Assembly (NCBI GenBank): GCA_903849835.1
Contig: CAINKA010000025.1
Span: 1-7,318 of the forward strand
DNA: 7,318 nt
Origin: an uncultured Alphaproteobacteria bacterium
GTDB lineage: Bacteria > Pseudomonadota > Alphaproteobacteria > Rickettsiales > UBA1997
Reading direction: 5' to 3'
A program made the translations under genes and the position numbers. Under the pieces are notes generated by a model that worked only from the letters and a program-made list of their open reading frames with translations, was not told the DNA's origin and ran no database searches. Of the stretch, positions 5,569-7,318 are shown one piece after another. The number at the start of each line of letters is the position of its first letter. Within the stretch, counting starts at the first letter, position 1.

Positions 5569-6471
5569 ATGACCTTCCTCTCCTCCCTCCGCTCAGGCCT
5601 CAGCCACACCAAAATCGATTTTATGAAAGTGCACAAGCTTGCACTTTTTATGTCGGTTTTCTGCATCGCCGCTTCACTAATTTTAGTTTTTAGCAAAGGT
5701 TTAAATCTCGGAATTGATTTTGCCGGCGGCATTTTGATTGAAGCGCGGATGCAGGAAAATGCTGATGTCAGTGTGGTTCGCGAAATGCTCACGACTGTCG
5801 TCAAAGATGTTCAAATTCAAAATATTGATCAAAAAGATTTGCTGATTCGGGTTGCAAAAGCTGACGAAGAGCAATCGGTTGTGGTGAAAAAAATCCAAGA
5901 AATTTTGAATAAAAATTTTTCCAATGTTGAATATCGCAAGATAGATTACGTTGGTCCGCAAGTTGGCGTAGAGCTTATCTGGAAAGGCTTCTTAGCGCTT
6001 TTTTTATCATTTATTTTTCTGATGATTTACATCTGGATTCGCTTCGATTGGCAATTCGGACTCGGAGGAATTTTCGCTTTGCTGCATGATGCGGTTTTAA
6101 CTTTGGGATTTTATTCGATCAGCGGTTTGGAATTTAATCTCACTTCAATCGCGGCGATCCTTACCATCATTGGCTATTCCATAAATGACTCGGTCGTGAT
6201 TTATGATCGCATTCGCGAAAATTTGCGTCGTTACAAAAAAATGGATCTAGATGATTTGATCAATTCGAGCACCAATTCAACTTTGAGCAGAACCGTTCTC
6301 ACCTCCGGAGTCACGTTAGTTTCACTTCTAGCCCTGATACTTTTCGGCGGAGAAGCGCTTCACAGTTTCAGCACCGCAGCATTTTTCGGCATCATCATCG
6401 GCACATATTCCTCGATCTACATCTCCGCTCCGATCTTGATTTACTTGGATCCACGAAAGAAGGAGGAATAA
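5569..6471 (+). CDS. secF: Protein translocase accessory subunit SecF
   Basis: SecF pairs with SecD in the inner membrane and uses the proton motive force to help pull proteins exported through SecYEG. The 300-aa product has the usual six-helix RND-like layout: helix 1 at about 22-41, a periplasmic P-domain from 44 to 138 opening with LNLGIDFAGG (45-54), helices 2-4 at about 139-157, 162-182 and 190-212, and helices 5-6 at about 240-259 and 266-290. The diagnostic SecF stretch is FNLTSIAAILTIIGYSINDS (189-208), followed by VVIYDRIRENL. The N-terminal TKIDFMK (14-20) matches other alphaproteobacterial SecF proteins and supports the ATG at 5569 over one at 5623. secD is not adjacent. The whole 5' leader is repeat DNA and no Shine-Dalgarno stands at normal distance. 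Confidence 0.98.
   Translation: MTFLSSLRSGLSHTKIDFMKVHKLALFMSVFCIAASLILVFSKGLNLGIDFAGGILIEARMQENADVSVVREMLTTVVKDVQIQNIDQKDLLIRVAKADEEQSVVVKKIQEILNKNFSNVEYRKIDYVGPQVGVELIWKGFLALFLSFIFLMIYIWIRFDWQFGLGGIFALLHDAVLTLGFYSISGLEFNLTSIAAILTIIGYSINDSVVIYDRIRENLRRYKKMDLDDLINSSTNSTLSRTVLTSGVTLVSLLALILFGGEALHSFSTAAFFGIIIGTYSSIYISAPILIYLDPRKKEE
6460..6466 (+). promoter_or_regulatory. Strong ribosome binding site for the 85-aa ORF
   Basis: AAGGAGG lies 8 nt before the ATG at 6475, inside the last codons of secF (encoding the KKEE tail). It is the only near-perfect Shine-Dalgarno among the starts in this window. It supports both the start choice and the reality of the small gene. Confidence 0.8.
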
Positions 6472-6474
6472 TTT

Positions 6475-6732
6475 ATGAGCAGACGTCAAACTGAAATGAT
6501 GAATTATTTTATCGAGCAGATGCGCGATCCGACTGAGGTAGCAAAAATTCAGCAAAGTAGGATAGGTGCAGCGGAGGTGATGGCGATGGTGGTAGATCCA
6601 GCTCCGCCGACTCTCCCGACTCTCCCGGCAAAACCTGCGATAATAAGAGCTAGAGGAGGGGTGCGCAATCTAGCATCGATAGCAGAGGAAGGTCATGAAA
6701 GTGACGGAGAAGACAAAGGCGCAGGAAAATAA
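6475..6732 (+). CDS. Small hypothetical protein, co-transcribed with secF
   Basis: I do not recognise this 85-aa protein. The N-terminal third (1-40) is Met/Gln/Glu-rich and could form a helix. Residues 42-53 are a proline run (PAPPTLPTLPAK), partly from a 9-bp DNA tandem repeat at 6607-6624 that gives PTL twice. Then comes a basic patch (IIRARGGVRN, 56-65) and an acidic, Gly-rich tail (EEGHESDGEDKGAGK). There is no signal peptide or membrane segment. It starts 3 nt after the secF stop with a strong ribosome site, so translation is likely coupled. Codon use differs from its neighbours: ATA is the common Ile codon, and AGA/AGG and GTG/GTA are frequent. It ends 7 nt from the convergent SH3 gene. 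It could be a lineage-specific small gene or a fortuitous frame; the ribosome site favours the first. Confidence 0.62.
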   Translation: MSRRQTEMMNYFIEQMRDPTEVAKIQQSRIGAAEVMAMVVDPAPPTLPTLPAKPAIIRARGGVRNLASIAEEGHESDGEDKGAGK

Positions 6733-6739
6733 GTAACAG

Positions 6740-7183
6740 CTAACTTTTTTCAATCTCATCGCCACCAAACAAATCAGCATCTCTCGCCCATCCCTTCTTG
6801 CCGTTAATTTTGATGCCACACCAATCTTCGACACATTTCAAATAATCTCCGATCACGTTATTTTCTAAGCGAAAAATTATGCGCGATTTTTCATTATTTT
6901 TGCTGTGCATATTGATGAAACTTTTGGAAGTTTTGACCATCAAAGTTCTTTTTTTTGTGAGCAGACTTTGCGTCACCCAACCGCTCTGGCCTTCATAATC
7001 CTGAATTTCATTCCAATTGTCATATTCGCTGATGACGTGAACGGGGATGCCGCGAAGTTTGAATGTAAATTTGATCGGATAATTTTGCCCCGGACCAGAA
7101 CGCACGTTGGTTTCTTCAGCTCGAAGTGAGGCGAAATAATTTACTTCTTGGATTTTTTGGGCGGAGAAAGCGGGGAGGTTGAT
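6740..7183 (-). pseudogene. Bacterial SH3-domain protein with lost or frameshifted 5' end
   Basis: The open frame of 147 codons encodes two bacterial SH3-like domains of a family common in alphaproteobacteria, thought to be exported to the envelope. Domain 1 (about 15-77) has NYFASLRAEETNVRSGPGQ at its start, then DNWNEIQDYEGQSGW and VTQSLL; domain 2 (about 80-140) has CVEDWCGI and GWARDADLFG. Upstream codons read INLPAFSAQK, which looks like the end of a signal peptide with an AFSA cleavage site. An in-frame TGA (7186-7184) stops the frame exactly there, and no ATG, GTG or TTG lies between it and the GTG at 7105. Starting at that GTG would remove the first SH3 strand and the signal. One shifted base near 7184-7186 would join WLLL to INLPAFSA, but no start follows upstream. 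Either a frameshift, an insertion or an assembly error broke the gene. Confidence 0.75.
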
Positions 7184-7318
7184 TCAGTAGCAGCCAATGA
7201 TATGAATATGCCTATTCATGCTGGCAGTTTTATTGATGTGCTGCCACGTTTTGCTGGTGGCTAACCACCAATTGCTGACATCGGTCTAGCTGGTGCAATA
7301 AAAGAAGGATCGTTAATA
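7184..7318. other. Unassigned terminal segment, possible repeat or gene fragment
   Basis: This stretch has richer GC and a different texture from the SH3 gene next to it. On the plus strand one frame stays protein-like: DSVAANDMNMPIHAGSFIDV, then LPRFAGG, a TAA at 7262-7264, and in the same frame PPIADIGLAGAIKEGSLI to the window edge. TGGTGG-CTAA-CCACCA (7255-7270) forms a small hairpin over that stop. I recognise no family. It could be the edge of an inserted or repeated element, a decayed gene, or plain intergenic DNA. Confidence 0.35.

Noticed and set aside
6905..7129. 74-codon plus-strand frame opposite the SH3 gene
   Set aside because: The minus strand encodes clear SH3 landmarks over the same bases, so this frame is a shadow.
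1..7318. CRISPR array, toxin-antitoxin pair, prophage or insertion-sequence transposase
   Set aside because: No regularly spaced direct repeats, no transposase or integrase motifs, and no paired small genes of known toxin or antitoxin type were seen on either strand.

Overview
The window looks like a piece of an AT-rich alphaproteobacterial chromosome, possibly Rickettsiales-like or a related reduced lineage. The protein styles support this: an alphaproteobacterial-type SecF, a DivJ/PleC-flavoured histidine kinase C-terminus, and the two-domain bacterial SH3 protein typical of that class. Lys, Ile and Phe codons are very frequent. Placement below class level is inference. The window opens inside a palindromic repeat, and its last ~130 bases match no gene in it. 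Both ends may therefore be assembly breaks in repetitive DNA.

Left half (66-3535, minus strand): a compact unit read dapE, then a Cache-type membrane sensor histidine kinase, then pgpA, with gaps of only 3 and 2 nt. It joins a step of diaminopimelate/lysine (peptidoglycan) synthesis, an orphan sensor kinase, and the phosphatase that finishes phosphatidylglycerol. All three concern the envelope, but a functional link is inferred from spacing only. An 82-bp divergent spacer (3536-3617) separates dapE from serS and must hold both promoters.

Middle and right (3618-6732, plus strand): serS (seryl-tRNA synthetase), then a 280-bp gap with a perfect 31-bp-armed palindrome. Next come rpsT (ribosomal protein S20), a 132-bp spacer almost filled by a compound inverted repeat, secF (Sec translocon accessory subunit), and an unrecognised 85-aa ORF preceded by the only textbook Shine-Dalgarno in the window. 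Convergent to that ORF lies a bacterial SH3-domain gene (6740-7183, minus) whose 5' end is lost: an in-frame TGA sits exactly where its signal peptide should be. The last ~130 bases read like protein on the plus strand with one in-frame TAA, and I do not recognise them.

The core genes are ordinary housekeeping. The unusual content is intergenic and at the edges: two palindromic repeat families in 3' flanks and leaders, the broken SH3 gene, the orphan ORF after secF, and a histidine kinase with an eroded ATP lid. I see no phage, CRISPR, toxin-antitoxin, tRNA or rRNA locus, and nothing that can honestly be called a new multi-gene system.
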